A stretch of 64,000 bases of DNA from Fischerella thermalis PCC 7521 (GCF_000317225.1 NZ_AJLL01000036.1:1-64000), one strand, 5' to 3'; positions 35,245 to 45,705 are shown, numbered from the stretch's first letter. Translations and numbers: made by a program. Notes: generated by a model not told the origin, from the sequence alone.

Positions 35245-36573
35245 ATGACTGAGCAACGTGAATCTGACTTGCAGTCAGCAAATATTCAAAAGTCAAATGA
35301 ACCGACTGATGATGTCAAAAAAGAGTCGGTAGATAATTCCAACACTAATCCGATCGCGAGTGTTTGGAATAAAACAACAGCACGATTGATACAATTATTA
35401 CCTGTAGAACAAATTTCACAGCCTTTTGTAAAATGGTTTAGTGTCAACGAAGCTCAAGTTGCAGAGATTCTAGAGCAAGTACGAGCAGAATTGCCTACCA
35501 CAGAAGCTTTATTGCTTGGTAAGCCTCAGGCTGGAAAAAGTTCAATTATACGAGGATTGACAGGAGTTTCGGCCGAAATTGTTGGTCAAGGATTTCGCCC
35601 CCATACCCAACACACCCAACGTTACGCCTATCCTTCCAATGACCTTCCTTTACTGATTTTTACGGATACAGTCGGGCTAGGTGATGTTAATCAAGATACT
35701 GATATAGTCATTCAAGAATTAGTTGGCGATTTGCAAAAAGAGAGTCGTGGTGCAAAAGTCATGATTCTCACTGTCAAAATTAATGATTTCGCCACCGATA
35801 CACTCAAACAAGTTGCTCAGGAGTTACGTCAAAAATATCCCGATATTCCTTGTTTGTTGGCAGTTACCTGCTTACATGAAGTTTATCCTGCTGATGCTGC
35901 CGATCATCCAGAGTATCCACCAGCATACGAAGAGGTCAACCGCGCTTTCAGTGCCATACAGGATACTTTTGCTGGACTGTACGATCGCTCTGTGATCATC
36001 GACTTTACGCTAGAAGAAGATGGCTATACACCAGTGTTTTATGGGTTGGAGGTTTTGAGGGATACTCTAGCAGATTTACTTCCAGAAGCCGAAGCAAGAG
36101 CAATTCATCAATTATTAGATCAGGAAACTGGTGAGAAAATTGGTAATCTCTACCGAGATGTAGGACGCCGTTATATTCTGGCATTTGCCGTGATTGCAGC
36201 GACGATCGCAGCCACACCACTACCATTAGCGACAATGCCTGTGTTAATTGCATTGCAAGTATCAATGGTCGGACTGTTAGGTAAATTATATGGGCAGACA
36301 CTCACCCCTTCTCAAGCTGGTGGTGTAGTCAGTGCGATCGCAGGTGGTTTTTTTGCAAGGGCGGTAGCGCGGGAGTTAGTTAAATTTATACCTGGGTTCG
36401 GCAGTGTGATTGCTGCTTCTTGGGCTGCTGCCTACACTTGGGCATTAGGGGAAGGAGCCTGTGTATACTTTGGTGATTTACTGGGAGGTAAAAAACCTGA
36501 TCCCCAAAAAATTCAATCTGTGATGCAAGATGCGTTTAAGCAAGCGAAAGCACGTTTTAAGGGGATGAAGTAG
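35245..36573 (+). CDS. Era/YcjF-like GTPase with membrane-active C-terminus
   Basis: A 442-residue GTPase. Walker A is LGKPQAGKSS (91-100); the G3 aspartate is in FTDTVGLG (about 141); the C-terminal part has hydrophobic helices (ILAFAVIAATIAATPLPLAT; GGVVSAIAGGFFARAVA), typical of the DUF697/YcjF group. Such proteins attach to membranes and act in envelope or thylakoid upkeep, exact role unknown. AGAGGA before the ATG. Probably an operon with the small membrane ORF upstream. Confidence 0.85.
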   Translation: MTEQRESDLQSANIQKSNEPTDDVKKESVDNSNTNPIASVWNKTTARLIQLLPVEQISQPFVKWFSVNEAQVAEILEQVRAELPTTEALLLGKPQAGKSSIIRGLTGVSAEIVGQGFRPHTQHTQRYAYPSNDLPLLIFTDTVGLGDVNQDTDIVIQELVGDLQKESRGAKVMILTVKINDFATDTLKQVAQELRQKYPDIPCLLAVTCLHEVYPADAADHPEYPPAYEEVNRAFSAIQDTFAGLYDRSVIIDFTLEEDGYTPVFYGLEVLRDTLADLLPEAEARAIHQLLDQETGEKIGNLYRDVGRRYILAFAVIAATIAATPLPLATMPVLIALQVSMVGLLGKLYGQTLTPSQAGGVVSAIAGGFFARAVARELVKFIPGFGSVIAASWAAAYTWALGEGACVYFGDLLGGKKPDPQKIQSVMQDAFKQAKARFKGMK

Positions 36574-36634
36574 GAAGTGGGGAGTGTGGGGAGTGTGAGT
36601 AGTAGTAAATAACCAAGCAACAATTAACAACTAG

Positions 36635-36661
36635 CTACTAACTACTAACTACTAACTACTA
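36635..36661. repeat. Heptamer repeat CTACTAA x4
   Basis: Nearly perfect tandem CTACTAA copies between the convergent GTPase and kinase-like genes. Confidence 0.9.
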
Positions 36662-36674
36662 TCAACCAACACTA

Positions 36675-37367
36675 TCAAAATCTCAAACCTAAAATTTTAT
36701 GCGTGAGGTGATTGCAAAAATTCTTTAACTTACCTAAGAAGCGGTAACTCTTGCGAACAATATCTAGGATGAAGTAAGGAAGCCTGAGTCGCAATGGGGA
36801 GAAGATGGGGCGGTATAACCAATAGTATGCTCTTTTTAGATTGTCCCATTTTGAACATTTTTCTGCTTGCAGGAAGTCTGAAATATCTACAACTAATCCC
36901 CTACCGTGATGCATCATGACATTACGCCCGTGGACATCATGGGGATATAGTCCCCGTCTACGTGCATAGTCTAGGGCCTCGTCGATATCTCTGATAACCT
37001 GCTTGGGGATACGTAGACCGCGATGGATGCAGTCATAGAGAGTGACTCCGTGTAGCCGTTTCAATATTAAAAAGCCCTCGGTAGCATAAAGACACTCAGA
37101 GAAGGCAGGGTGAGAACCGATACGACGGTAGACTTCTACCTCTTCCTCAAAGCCTGGGCGTCCGGGTGCGTAAATCTTGACTACCCAGTTTGGGTAATCA
37201 GGATGGTAGACGACCGCAGCATAATTTCCTGCTCCCAGCCGTTGCCAAGGATGGGGAAGATAGCTGATTTTTACAGGATCATGGGGATCTATGCTCTCAA
37301 TCTGTAACCTGGGAATTAATTCTTGGTGAACAGTCTCTATAAATTGATCTATGAGCGATCCATCCAT
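36675..37367 (-). CDS. Atypical small protein-kinase-like protein
   Basis: A 230-residue protein with a reduced kinase fold. LGAGNYAAVVY (44-54) looks like a glycine loop, VVKIYAPG (Lys64) the ATP lysine, EEEVEVYRRI a helix-C glutamate, PHDVHGRNVMM (142-152) the catalytic loop in which HDxHxxN replaces HRDxxxxN, and VVDISDF (Asp161) the metal-binding loop. The basic C-terminus has hydrophobic stretches. This fits RIO/Kdo-kinase-like families. Substrate unknown. The catalytic residues look intact, so activity is plausible. Confidence 0.75.
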   Translation of the reverse strand: MDGSLIDQFIETVHQELIPRLQIESIDPHDPVKISYLPHPWQRLGAGNYAAVVYHPDYPNWVVKIYAPGRPGFEEEVEVYRRIGSHPAFSECLYATEGFLILKRLHGVTLYDCIHRGLRIPKQVIRDIDEALDYARRRGLYPHDVHGRNVMMHHGRGLVVDISDFLQAEKCSKWDNLKRAYYWLYRPIFSPLRLRLPYFILDIVRKSYRFLGKLKNFCNHLTHKILGLRF

Positions 37368-37569
37368 ACTGACTCCCCTGAGAGTGATAAAGCTGTTCGG
37401 AAATATACATCACGGCTAGATGATTTAGTGTAATTCTTAGCCTAGCTGAATTTCCAGAATTCACACACAATGTTGTTTAAAATTCTTGCATCTAGTCGCG
37501 ATCGCAACTAGACTGCTGGTGAGCAGAATATGAAATCGCCAATTATAATTCCTAACCTGGAGGAGCAAA

Positions 37570-38361
37570 ATGTTTATCTGCGTCATTGCAGACTACGGTA
37601 CAGGAGATCCGGCATTTGCTGAAGTCAGCCAACGTCTCCTGATAGCTTTCCCTCAAGCCCAGATTCATCTGCTTTCCGTTCCTCCCTTCAGTACCTTGGC
37701 AACAGGTTTTTGGATAGCTCAACTAGGGCTGAACCCTGGGCCTAGCGATCGCCTAATTTATCACAACTGCGCTCCTCGCCAAGATGATCCAGAAGCCCGT
37801 TGGGACAATGAGGGTGAGGGATTAACCTATGCTTTGTTATCTAATGGTGTCAAAGTAGTGGGTGTAAATGCGGGCTACACTCTGTCATTTATCAAACATC
37901 ATAGTCAAGTCTTGCGAACGGTGAATGTTTCTCGCGGTGGCTCACAATTTCGCTCACGGGATGTCTTTCCGCCTGCGGCGGCTGCGATCGCGAGTGAAGA
38001 TTTTAGTATCTTAGGAGACAGCCTGCTGCCTGAGCAAATTCCGGATGTACCAAGCGATCGTATTGCCTGGATTGATGGTTACGGCAATATCAAAACTACT
38101 ATTGCAGCACATACAGTAAATCTGGAGCCTGAAAGCAAAATTGTGATCCGCATTGGAGATGTGGTTAGTGATGCTGTCTATTCTGATGGTAGTTTTAAAG
38201 TTCCTTCGGGAACTCTGGCTTTTGCTCCTGGTAGTTCAGGTTGGCGATTGGCTAAGTCAGGAGAACCATTACGTTGGATGGAATTATTTCTACGGGGTGG
38301 TAATGCTTGGGAACGTTTTGGCAGACCCCGCTTGAATCAGCAGGTGACTCGGATAGTCTAA
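37570..38361 (+). CDS. SAM hydroxide adenosyltransferase-family protein (DUF62)
   Basis: A 263-residue protein of the SAM-dependent fluorinase/chlorinase/hydroxide adenosyltransferase family. The N-terminus CVIADYGTGDPAFAEV matches the ADFG-D-like loop; GVNAGYTLSFI and SQFRSRDVFPPAAAAI (near 134-149) are the central core; WIDGYGNIKTT (near 177) is the SAM-site motif. Most bacterial members hydrolyse SAM to adenosine and methionine. Excellent GGAGGAG Shine-Dalgarno. Halogenase activity should not be assumed. Confidence 0.85.
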   Translation: MFICVIADYGTGDPAFAEVSQRLLIAFPQAQIHLLSVPPFSTLATGFWIAQLGLNPGPSDRLIYHNCAPRQDDPEARWDNEGEGLTYALLSNGVKVVGVNAGYTLSFIKHHSQVLRTVNVSRGGSQFRSRDVFPPAAAAIASEDFSILGDSLLPEQIPDVPSDRIAWIDGYGNIKTTIAAHTVNLEPESKIVIRIGDVVSDAVYSDGSFKVPSGTLAFAPGSSGWRLAKSGEPLRWMELFLRGGNAWERFGRPRLNQQVTRIV

Positions 38362-38793
38362 ATTGAGTCAGAATGGTTTCATACAATCGTAGAAAAATGA
38401 AAATTTAGAGCCAATAATCAACTTGAACAAATTTTTATCTGACTGTATGAAATTATTTTGCTCTCCGATGCAAACAGAAGGGGTGAGATTTTACATTGGC
38501 ACTTCATTTCTTTCTACTTAATGAAAATTTTTACCTTTTATACAAAATCTATTCATTGTTAACAAACGAAAACACACACCTACTGCTCGGTTGTGTAGCT
38601 CACTGCTCTTGATGGCTAGTATATGTCAAACGATTTGATGATATGTATTTTCAATAATAAATATACAGAAGTTTGGTTTAGTAAAAAAATCAGAATTTAA
38701 TCATATTGCTCCAGTTGGTTTTTGTTTTTAAAATGCTAATATGTAAAAACCTAAGCAGTTAGAAACTATAGCTGCTCAAAAGCGAGGAGAACA
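38362..38793. other. AT-rich region upstream of dps
   Basis: About 430 bp. No gene, no strong repeat. The part from 38620 to 38780 is likely to hold the dps promoter and leader; I cannot identify a specific operator. Confidence 0.5.
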
Positions 38794-39348
38794 ATGTCTG
38801 AAACGCAAACTTTATTACAAAATTTTGGTCAAGTTTATGACAATCCTGTGTTACTGGATCGCAGTGTTACCGCTCCAGTTTGCGAAGGATTTAACGTTGT
38901 TCTAGCTAGTTTTCAAGGCCTGGCTTTACAGTACCAAAAGCATCATTTCGTAGTTGAAGGTGCAGAATTCTACTCCCTGCACGAATTTTTTAACGATAGC
39001 TATAAAGAAATACAAGAGCATATCCATGACATTGGTGAGCGCTTAAATGGCCTGGGAGGAGTACCAGTTGCTACTTTTGCCAAATTGGCAGAACTGTGCT
39101 GCTTTGAACAAGAAATAGATGGCGTCTTTTCTAGCCGTGACATGGTAGAAAATGACCTCAAGGCAGAGCAAGCTATTATTAAATTGCTCCGTAGCCAAGC
39201 TTCTCAGGCAGAGAGTTTAGGCGATCGCGCTACACGTTACCTCTACGAAAAAATCCTTTTGAAAACAGAGGAAAGAGCTTACCATTTAGCTCATTTTCTT
39301 GCTAAGGACAGTTTAACTTTAGGTTTCGTTCAACGTGTTCAAAACTAA
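38794..39348 (+). CDS. dps: Dps-family ferritin-like protein with altered ferroxidase site
   Basis: A 184-residue Dps. The four-helix core starts near 30; the ferroxidase ligands expected are His51 (KHHFVVEG), His63 (LHEFF), then positions +15 and +19 after the second His. Those are His78 and Glu82 (EHIHDIGER), so the usual Asp is His. A His-type ferroxidase centre has been described for a Nostoc punctiforme Dps (recalled), and this looks like that type. Dps oxidises Fe(II), often with peroxide, and stores iron. GAGGAG precedes the ATG; a terminator follows. Upstream of carB and sigD as in Anabaena. Confidence 0.88.
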   Translation: MSETQTLLQNFGQVYDNPVLLDRSVTAPVCEGFNVVLASFQGLALQYQKHHFVVEGAEFYSLHEFFNDSYKEIQEHIHDIGERLNGLGGVPVATFAKLAELCCFEQEIDGVFSSRDMVENDLKAEQAIIKLLRSQASQAESLGDRATRYLYEKILLKTEERAYHLAHFLAKDSLTLGFVQRVQN

Positions 39349-39420
39349 CACCTAATTCCTTTAAACGCTTTTGTTAAACTTCAAAAAAATTTGCAAGTGT
39401 TAGTTGTAAAAAAATTATAA

Positions 39421-39457
39421 AAAAAGGCAGAGATATAATTTTTTTCTCTGTCTTTTT
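39421..39457 (+). terminator. Probable terminator after dps
   Basis: AAAAAGGCAGAGA and TCTCTGTCTTTTT pair over 13 bp with one G-T pair, with a T-rich loop and a T run. 72 bp after the dps stop. Confidence 0.75.
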
Positions 39458-39681
39458 GTTCTTGTATATATCAACACACAGTGTCCCGTTCCAGAGAATT
39501 ATTATTTTGTTTACAAAAAATATTTTTGAGTAAAATAACTCTAAAATTTGAAAACTTAATTTATATAGAGTTAAAACTTAAATTACAGTTGTATTGAGAA
39601 AATAACTAATAAAAATCAAATTCATCATCAAGCAAGTGAGAAAAGCTACATCATTCCTACATGTAAATTAGATATAAACAG

Positions 39682-39754
39682 GACTTACGCAAAACATAAC
39701 AATACATAGCGCAATAAACAAGAATAAAGTTTTTGGTCATATCTCGCGTAAGCC
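39682..39754. repeat. MITE-like inverted ends (GACTTACGC / GCGTAAGCC)
   Basis: A 73-bp stretch bounded by GGACTTACGC and GCGTAAGCC, imperfect inverted ends. The left end AACAGGACTTACGC is common in cyanobacterial intergenic DNA (recalled). No transposase. Confidence 0.5.
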
Positions 39755-40041
39755 TTGATAAAAAACAGTGGAAACATGTTTAAAAATCTAAAAAGTAAAA
39801 TGAAAGTGTAATTTAACTGTGTTTATAGTCGTGAGACTTATATACCTTTATTTGACTGCTTGTACCGATAGCAAACAATTACACAAAATACTGGTAATAC
39901 TAGAAAAATCCACAAGAGTGGTTTTTCTTTATTTGGTCACTGTGATTTTGTCTAGAAAAGTTGATAATAAACAGCATTAGTAGTGGGTAAAGACCCTTAA
40001 AATAATCAGGATTTGTATTCTCTTACTCCAAAGCAAGAACT

Positions 40042-43000
40042 ATGCCACGCCGTGATGACATTAAAAAGATTCTGCTATTAGGGTCAGGCCCAATAGTAAT
40101 TGGACAAGCTTGTGAGTTTGACTACTCTGGAACACAGGCCTGTAAAGCGTTACGAGAAGAAGGTTATGAAGTAGTGTTGGTCAACTCCAACCCTGCTACC
40201 ATTATGACCGACCCAGAAACCGCCGATCGCACATACATTGAACCGCTAACACCAGAATTAGTCGAAAAAGTGATCGCCAAAGAGCGCCCCGACGCCTTAT
40301 TACCAACAATGGGAGGACAAACCGCCCTCAACATTGCTGTGACTTTGGCAAAAAATGGAGTGCTGCAACAGTACAACGTCGAGTTAATTGGTGCAAAGTT
40401 ACCAGCGATTGAAAAAGCCGAAGACAGGCAACTGTTTAACGACGCGATGGCCAAAATTGGTGTTAAAGTGTGTCCGAGTGGCACAGCTTCATCACTAGAA
40501 GAAGCAAAAGCAATTGCCCGGAGCATAGGTACTTATCCTTTAATTATTCGTCCTGCTTTTACCTTGGGTGGTACTGGCGGTGGTATTGCTTACAACGAAG
40601 AAGAATTTGCAGAAATGGCCCAAACAGGAATTGATGCTTCGCCTGTATCGCAAATTCTAATTGATCAGTCCCTGTTGGGCTGGAAAGAGTACGAACTAGA
40701 AGTAATGCGAGACTTAGCAGATAACGTTGTTATTATCTGCTCAATTGAAAACCTAGATCCGATGGGTATCCACACCGGAGACTCCATAACCGTCGCTCCT
40801 GCCCAAACCCTTACTGACAAAGAATATCAGCGGCTGCGGGACATGGCGATTAAAATTATCCGCGAGATTGGTGTGGAAACTGGTGGTTCTAATATTCAGT
40901 TTGCCGTCAATCCTGTGGATGGGGAAGTAGTTGTGATCGAAATGAACCCCCGTGTTTCTCGCTCTTCAGCTTTGGCAAGTAAAGCGACTGGTTTCCCGAT
41001 CGCCAAAATGGCAGCCAAGTTAGCCGTCGGCTACACCTTAGATGAAATCAAAAACGACATTACAAAGAAAACTCCTGCTTCTTTTGAGCCGACTATAGAC
41101 TACGTAGTCACCAAAATTCCCCGGTTCGCCTTTGAAAAATTCCCTGGTTCGGAACCAGTGTTAACCACACAAATGAAGTCCGTAGGGGAAGCAATGGCAA
41201 TGGGACGGACATTTAACGAGTCTTTCCAAAAAGCTTTGCGTTCTCTAGAAACAGGACGTGCTGGTTGGGGATGTGATATCAAAGAAAAACTCCCTAGTGG
41301 CGAACAAATTCGCGCCCAACTGCGGACACCCAATCCCGAGCGGATTTTTGCTGTGCGCCACGCGATGCAGTTGGGGTTAAGCATTGAAGAAATCTACGAG
41401 TTGACAGGTATTGACCCCTGGTTCCTGGAAAAAATGCAGGAACTACTGGAAATAGAAAAATTTCTCAAGCGCACATCCTTGCAACAGTTGACAAAAGAGC
41501 AAATGTATGAAGTCAAGCGGCAAGGATTCAGCGATCGCCAGATTGCCTATGCCACCAAAACCACAGAAGATGAAGTCAGGGCATACCGCAAACAATTAGG
41601 CGTCATCCCGGTTTATAAAACTGTCGATACCTGCGCGGCGGAGTTTGAGGCGTTTACTCCTTACTACTACTCTACCTACGAACAAGAAACAGAGATTTTG
41701 CCTACTGATAAACCCAAAGTCATGATTTTGGGAGGCGGACCAAACCGGATTGGGCAGGGAATTGAATTTGACTATTGTTGTTGTCATGCTGCCTTTGCAC
41801 TCAAAAACGCAGGCTATGAAACAATCATGGTCAACTCTAACCCCGAAACTGTGTCAACAGATTATGACACAAGCGATCGCCTTTATTTTGAACCGCTGAC
41901 AAAAGAAGATGTCTTAAACATCATTGAGGCAGAAAATCCGATAGGTATAATTGTGCAGTTTGGTGGACAAACACCATTGAAATTAGCTGTACCGTTGCAG
42001 AAGTATTTAAACCAACTTGGTAATGGGTCATCGGTAATTGGTAATAGGGAAGAACCTAACCAATTACCAATTACCAAAATTTGGGGTACTTCTCCAGATT
42101 CTATTGACATAGCCGAAGACCGGGAGCGGTTTGAGAAGATTCTCAAACAATTAAATATTGCCCAACCAGCAAATGGTATAGCCCGTACCTATGAAGATGC
42201 TTTGATAGTCGCCAAACGCATTGGTTATCCGGTGGTAGTGCGTCCTAGCTACGTGTTGGGAGGTAGAGCAATGGAAATCGTCTACTCTGATACGGAACTA
42301 GAACGGTACATGACTTTTGCAGTGCAAGTGGAACCAGAACACCCAATATTAATCGATAAGTTTCTGGAAAATGCGATCGAAGTCGATGTAGATGCGATCG
42401 CAGACCACACAGGTAGAGTAGTCATTGGTGGGATTATGGAACACATTGAGCAAGCAGGTATCCACTCAGGAGATTCGGCGTGTTCTTTACCTGCTATTTC
42501 CCTATCCGCAGCAGTTCTGAATCAGATTCGTCAGTGGACAGTACAATTGGCACAAGCACTAAATGTCGTGGGCTTGATGAATATCCAATTTGCTGTGGCT
42601 GGTTCGCAAACTGAATCGCCCCAAGTTTACATTTTGGAAGCTAATCCCCGCGCCTCTCGAACTGTGCCATTTGTTTCTAAAGCTACAGGCGTACCTTTGG
42701 CAAAACTGGCATCCTTAATTATGTCGGGCAAGACTTTGGAAGAACTAGGCTTTACAAAAGAAGTCATACCATCCCATATTGCCGTGAAGGAGGCTGTATT
42801 ACCATTTAATAAATTCCCTGGTACTGATACCATCCTTGGACCAGAAATGCGCTCTACTGGTGAAGTTATGGGCATAGACAGTGATTTTGGCCGCGCCTTT
42901 GCCAAGGCAGAATTAGGGGCTGGTGAGCGTTTACCCTTAAGTGGTACAGTGTTTGTCTCAATGAACGATCGCGATAAAGCAGCAGCAGTAGCAGTAGTCA

Positions 43001-43341
43001 AAGAATTTATCGATTTGGGCTTTGCTGTCATGGCTACCGATGGTACTCGCCGTGTCCTCCAAGAACATGGTTTAGAAGTTGAGTTAGTATTGAAACTCCA
43101 CGAAGGCCGACCCCATGTTTTGGATGCCATCAAAAATCACAAAATTCAACTGATTATTAACACACCTTCTGGGGAAGAAGCCCAAAGCGACGCTAGGCTG
43201 ATTCGGCGTACAGCCTTAGCTTACAAAATTCCCATTATCACTACGATTGCCGGCGCAAAAGCCACCGTCGCTGCTATCCGTACTCTGCAAAACACAACCT
43301 TAGATGTCAAAGTGATTCAAGAATATTGCATGGTTCCATAA
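40042..43341 (+). CDS. carB: Carbamoyl-phosphate synthase large subunit, with inserted repeat segment
   Basis: A 1099-residue synthase that makes carbamoyl phosphate for arginine and pyrimidines with CarA. Two ATP-grasp halves: [20 protein letters not shown] opens the first, [19 protein letters not shown] (near 554) the second; the C-terminal MGS allosteric domain starts near 970 ([12 protein letters not shown]) and ends at [12 protein letters not shown]. Residues 659-678 ([20 protein letters not shown]) lie where close homologues have a short linker before the conserved [14 protein letters not shown]; they are encoded by an intergenic-type heptamer repeat with a perfect 13-bp inverted repeat. 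The frame is kept, so the enzyme is probably active. Confidence 0.97.
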   Translation: MPRRDDIKKILLLGSGPIVIGQACEFDYSGTQACKALREEGYEVVLVNSNPATIMTDPETADRTYIEPLTPELVEKVIAKERPDALLPTMGGQTALNIAVTLAKNGVLQQYNVELIGAKLPAIEKAEDRQLFNDAMAKIGVKVCPSGTASSLEEAKAIARSIGTYPLIIRPAFTLGGTGGGIAYNEEEFAEMAQTGIDASPVSQILIDQSLLGWKEYELEVMRDLADNVVIICSIENLDPMGIHTGDSITVAPAQTLTDKEYQRLRDMAIKIIREIGVETGGSNIQFAVNPVDGEVVVIEMNPRVSRSSALASKATGFPIAKMAAKLAVGYTLDEIKNDITKKTPASFEPTIDYVVTKIPRFAFEKFPGSEPVLTTQMKSVGEAMAMGRTFNESFQKALRSLETGRAGWGCDIKEKLPSGEQIRAQLRTPNPERIFAVRHAMQLGLSIEEIYELTGIDPWFLEKMQELLEIEKFLKRTSLQQLTKEQMYEVKRQGFSDRQIAYATKTTEDEVRAYRKQLGVIPVYKTVDTCAAEFEAFTPYYYSTYEQETEILPTDKPKVMILGGGPNRIGQGIEFDYCCCHAAFALKNAGYETIMVNSNPETVSTDYDTSDRLYFEPLTKEDVLNIIEAENPIGIIVQFGGQTPLKLAVPLQKYLNQLGNGSSVIGNREEPNQLPITKIWGTSPDSIDIAEDRERFEKILKQLNIAQPANGIARTYEDALIVAKRIGYPVVVRPSYVLGGRAMEIVYSDTELERYMTFAVQVEPEHPILIDKFLENAIEVDVDAIADHTGRVVIGGIMEHIEQAGIHSGDSACSLPAISLSAAVLNQIRQWTVQLAQALNVVGLMNIQFAVAGSQTESPQVYILEANPRASRTVPFVSKATGVPLAKLASLIMSGKTLEELGFTKEVIPSHIAVKEAVLPFNKFPGTDTILGPEMRSTGEVMGIDSDFGRAFAKAELGAGERLPLSGTVFVSMNDRDKAAAVAVVKEFIDLGFAVMATDGTRRVLQEHGLEVELVLKLHEGRPHVLDAIKNHKIQLIINTPSGEEAQSDARLIRRTALAYKIPIITTIAGAKATVAAIRTLQNTTLDVKVIQEYCMVP
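42033..42075. repeat. Heptamer-repeat hairpin inside carB
   Basis: GGTAATTGGTAAT at 42033-42045 and its exact reverse complement ATTACCAATTACC at 42063-42075, with a 17-base loop. A further GGTAATGGG unit lies at 42019-42027. Identical heptamers form intergenic tracts elsewhere in the window. Confidence 0.92.
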
Positions 43342-43891
43342 GGGATTGGGGAACTCGGAGTAGGGGCAATGGGGATTGGTAATCTTGGATGATTAATAAC
43401 CACTACCAATTACCAATTACCCATTACCCATTCAAAACTTAATTCTTCCATAGGTATATCATTATAGTTGATATTGAGTTTTGTTAAGAAAAATTAGAAA
43501 AATTTCTTGCCCTTGCTAGAGTTATGAAATAAGCTGGTAGATGTAATTTCAGAAAAATACGTAGCCGAAGTTAGCAAAAAGAACATACAATTACAGTCTG
43601 TCCTCTAGTCAAAAAATTATCATAAATGTTACAATGCTTAATAGTGTAACAATAGTAAAATGTTTTACAGAACACCATCTTTCTATCCGTAGATACTTGT
43701 GCATCAAAAAAAGCAATTGTAGTCTTTAACAACTGAGAACAAGTCTCGGAACATCAACAGTCGTCCTCATCTTAGCGGGCGTGCAGATTGCAAATTACAG
43801 CATAGGTTCCCAGTTTGACTGGGTAGTTACCCAGCCGCAAGCATCCATAAATGACTTACTTCCACACCCAGAATTATTTAAGAGTAGTGCC
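43342..43891. other. Region upstream of sigD with repeats
   Basis: Starts with a G-rich tract and TTACCCA/CAATTAC heptamers (about 43400-43432), then AT-rich DNA with an inverted repeat at 43627-43651. A GTG at 43781 opens the sigD frame earlier, adding 37 residues. Confidence 0.6.
43627..43651. promoter_or_regulatory. Inverted repeat upstream of sigD
   Basis: TGTTACA, 11-base spacer, TGTAACA: a perfect dyad of the size bound by dimeric regulators, about 240 bp before the chosen sigD ATG. No factor can be named. Confidence 0.35.
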
Positions 43892-44848
43892 ATGAAGACC
43901 GCTCAGACAGCTACAGACCTAGTGCGGACTTACCTACGTGAAATTGGTCGCGTGCCATTGTTGACACACGAGGAAGAGATTTTTTATGGCAAACAGGTGC
44001 AACGGGCAACAGCCCTGCACGAAGTTAGAGAGTTACTTGCCACCCAGTTAGGTCGTGAACCAACATTAGAAGAATGGGCAACAGCGACACAGTTAGAGCT
44101 AACAGAATTAAATCAAGCGATCGCTGATGCCGAAATTGCCAAGCGCAAAATGGTAGAAGCGAATCTGCGACTGGTGGTTTCTGTGGCGAAAAAGTATATT
44201 AAGCGCAACGTTGATTTGCTTGACTTAATTCAGGAAGGTAGTATTGGGATGCAGCGTGGTGTCGAAAAATTTGACCCCACTAAAGGCTATAGATTTTCCA
44301 CCTACGCTTATTGGTGGATACGTCAAGCCATTACTCGCGCGATCGCTGAAAAAGGGCGCACGATTCGACTGCCAATTCACATAACAGAGAAACTGAATAA
44401 AATTAAAAAAGCACAACGTCAATTATCTCAAAGATTGGGACGCGCCCCCTCAGTTGCAGAATTAGCGCAAGAACTAGAATTAACTTCCAGACAAGTACGA
44501 GAGTATTTAGAGAAAGCACGTGTACCTCTATCTCTAGATATACGCTTGGGAGACAACTATGATACCGAACTAGGAGAAATGCTAGAAGATCCAGGAGCAT
44601 CTCCAGAAGAATTTGTTACCCAATCTTCCTTGTCTGGTGACTTAGAACGTCTCATGGCAGAACTGACACCACAACAACGGGAAGTAATATCCTTGCGCTT
44701 TGGTTTAAACGACGGACATGCCCTAACTTTGGCAAAGATCGGCGAAATACTCAATATCAGTCGCGAACGCGTGCGACAAATCGAACGAGAAGCTCTCAGT
44801 AAACTCCGCAAATCAAAGCTCGGTATCAATGAATATTTGGCAAGTTAG
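43892..44848 (+). CDS. sigD: Group 2 sigma-70 factor SigD
   Basis: From the ATG at 43892 the product is 318 residues, the length I recall for Synechocystis SigD. Region 1.2 begins [19 protein letters not shown]; region 2 has [20 protein letters not shown] and [21 protein letters not shown] (core binding and -10 recognition); region 4 has [23 protein letters not shown] (-35 helix-turn-helix). Group 2 factors direct stress and light/dark transcription. The order dps-carB-sigD matches Anabaena as I recall. A GTG start at 43781 is the alternative; neither has a strong Shine-Dalgarno. Confidence 0.85.
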   Translation: MKTAQTATDLVRTYLREIGRVPLLTHEEEIFYGKQVQRATALHEVRELLATQLGREPTLEEWATATQLELTELNQAIADAEIAKRKMVEANLRLVVSVAKKYIKRNVDLLDLIQEGSIGMQRGVEKFDPTKGYRFSTYAYWWIRQAITRAIAEKGRTIRLPIHITEKLNKIKKAQRQLSQRLGRAPSVAELAQELELTSRQVREYLEKARVPLSLDIRLGDNYDTELGEMLEDPGASPEEFVTQSSLSGDLERLMAELTPQQREVISLRFGLNDGHALTLAKIGEILNISRERVRQIEREALSKLRKSKLGINEYLAS

Positions 44849-44859
44849 CCGATTGTTGC

Positions 44860-44922
44860 TAGTTGTTGGTTAGTAGTTGCTTGTTACCAACAACAGACAA
44901 CAAACAACCAACAACCAATATG
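44860..44922. repeat. Complementary heptamer tracts after sigD
   Basis: GTTGTTGGTTAGTAGTTG followed by complementary CAACAACAGACAACAAACAACCAAC. Could form an imperfect hairpin downstream of sigD and act as a terminator-like structure. Confidence 0.65.
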
Positions 44923-45098
44923 GTGATATTTTCCGCTTTCTTTGGTACGGTTACACCCACTGTCAACACTGACTCTGCCTGTTAAATTAATTTGCAGGAA
45001 CACACAAAAGTAATAGTAAAGTCAAACAGATTATGAATATCTGTGATTCCAGCTGAATAAATCTGTTTGGCTGCTGTGGTAGTACAGGAGGAAATAAC

Positions 45099-45449
45099 GT
45101 GAGCAACCAATCTAATCGAGTCTCAGAATTTTTTAGCAGTGAGTCAGAAACCGATAACTTGCTCTGGCAGTATGTTAAATCATTGAGTCCAGATACCGTT
45201 ACTCAATTATCTAAACCTACTTCTCCTGAAGTATTTCAGGTGATGGAACGGAACATCGTAGGACTGTTGGGTAATTTACCATCTGAACACTTCGGCGTCA
45301 CAATTACCACTAGCCGTGAAAGTCTTGGTCGTCTGCTAGCATCTGCTATGATTAGCGGTTACTTTTTGCGTAACGCTGAACAGAGAATGAACTTTGAATT
45401 AGCGCTGCAAGGTGCAGAAGTCAACAACGCTCATGAGAATAGCAAATAA
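45099..45449 (+). CDS. DUF760 family protein (GTG start)
   Basis: A 116-residue protein starting at GTG with a strong AGGAGGAA seven or so bases upstream. The core NLLWQYVKSLSPDTVTQL, SPEVFQVMERNIVGLLGNLP, VTITTSRESLGRLLASAMISGYFLRNAEQRM is the DUF760 pattern found across cyanobacteria and plant plastids. All-helical, soluble. Plant members are linked to plastid protein turnover, but the bacterial function is not established. Confidence 0.82.
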   Translation: MSNQSNRVSEFFSSESETDNLLWQYVKSLSPDTVTQLSKPTSPEVFQVMERNIVGLLGNLPSEHFGVTITTSRESLGRLLASAMISGYFLRNAEQRMNFELALQGAEVNNAHENSK

Positions 45450-45705
45450 AAACTACCTATTAACTAGCTGTTAATAGACCAAACACATTGACTTCATGCT
45501 TTGTCTTAACCACATAAAATAAATTCAAGATTATTCTCTGCTAAATCCTTTTAGTCTTGGTCTTTGGTTCAAAAGCATAAAGACAAATCACCCAGCCAAA
45601 GTGGTCTAGAAGTAAATCAAAGTTCTGTTGATGAAAACAAGCTGATTCAACAAGTATTGTTATAATACTGCACATGTATATACTTGATGTACTCAGCCTC
45701 TGATA

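Larger units (their letters stand above)
39349..40041. other. Long gap between dps and carB
   Basis: About 690 bp. Holds the dps terminator (39421-39457) and a MITE-like pair of inverted ends (39682-39754). The rest is AT-rich. No supported gene. Confidence 0.6.

Noticed and set aside
37570-38361. Halogenase (fluorinase/chlorinase) activity
   Set aside because: Most bacterial members of this family use hydroxide; nothing in the visible motifs or neighbourhood points to halogenation.
43781-43891. Longer SigD from the GTG start
   Set aside because: The ATG at 43892 gives the usual family length and N-terminus; the GTG has no better ribosome binding site. Kept as an alternative only.
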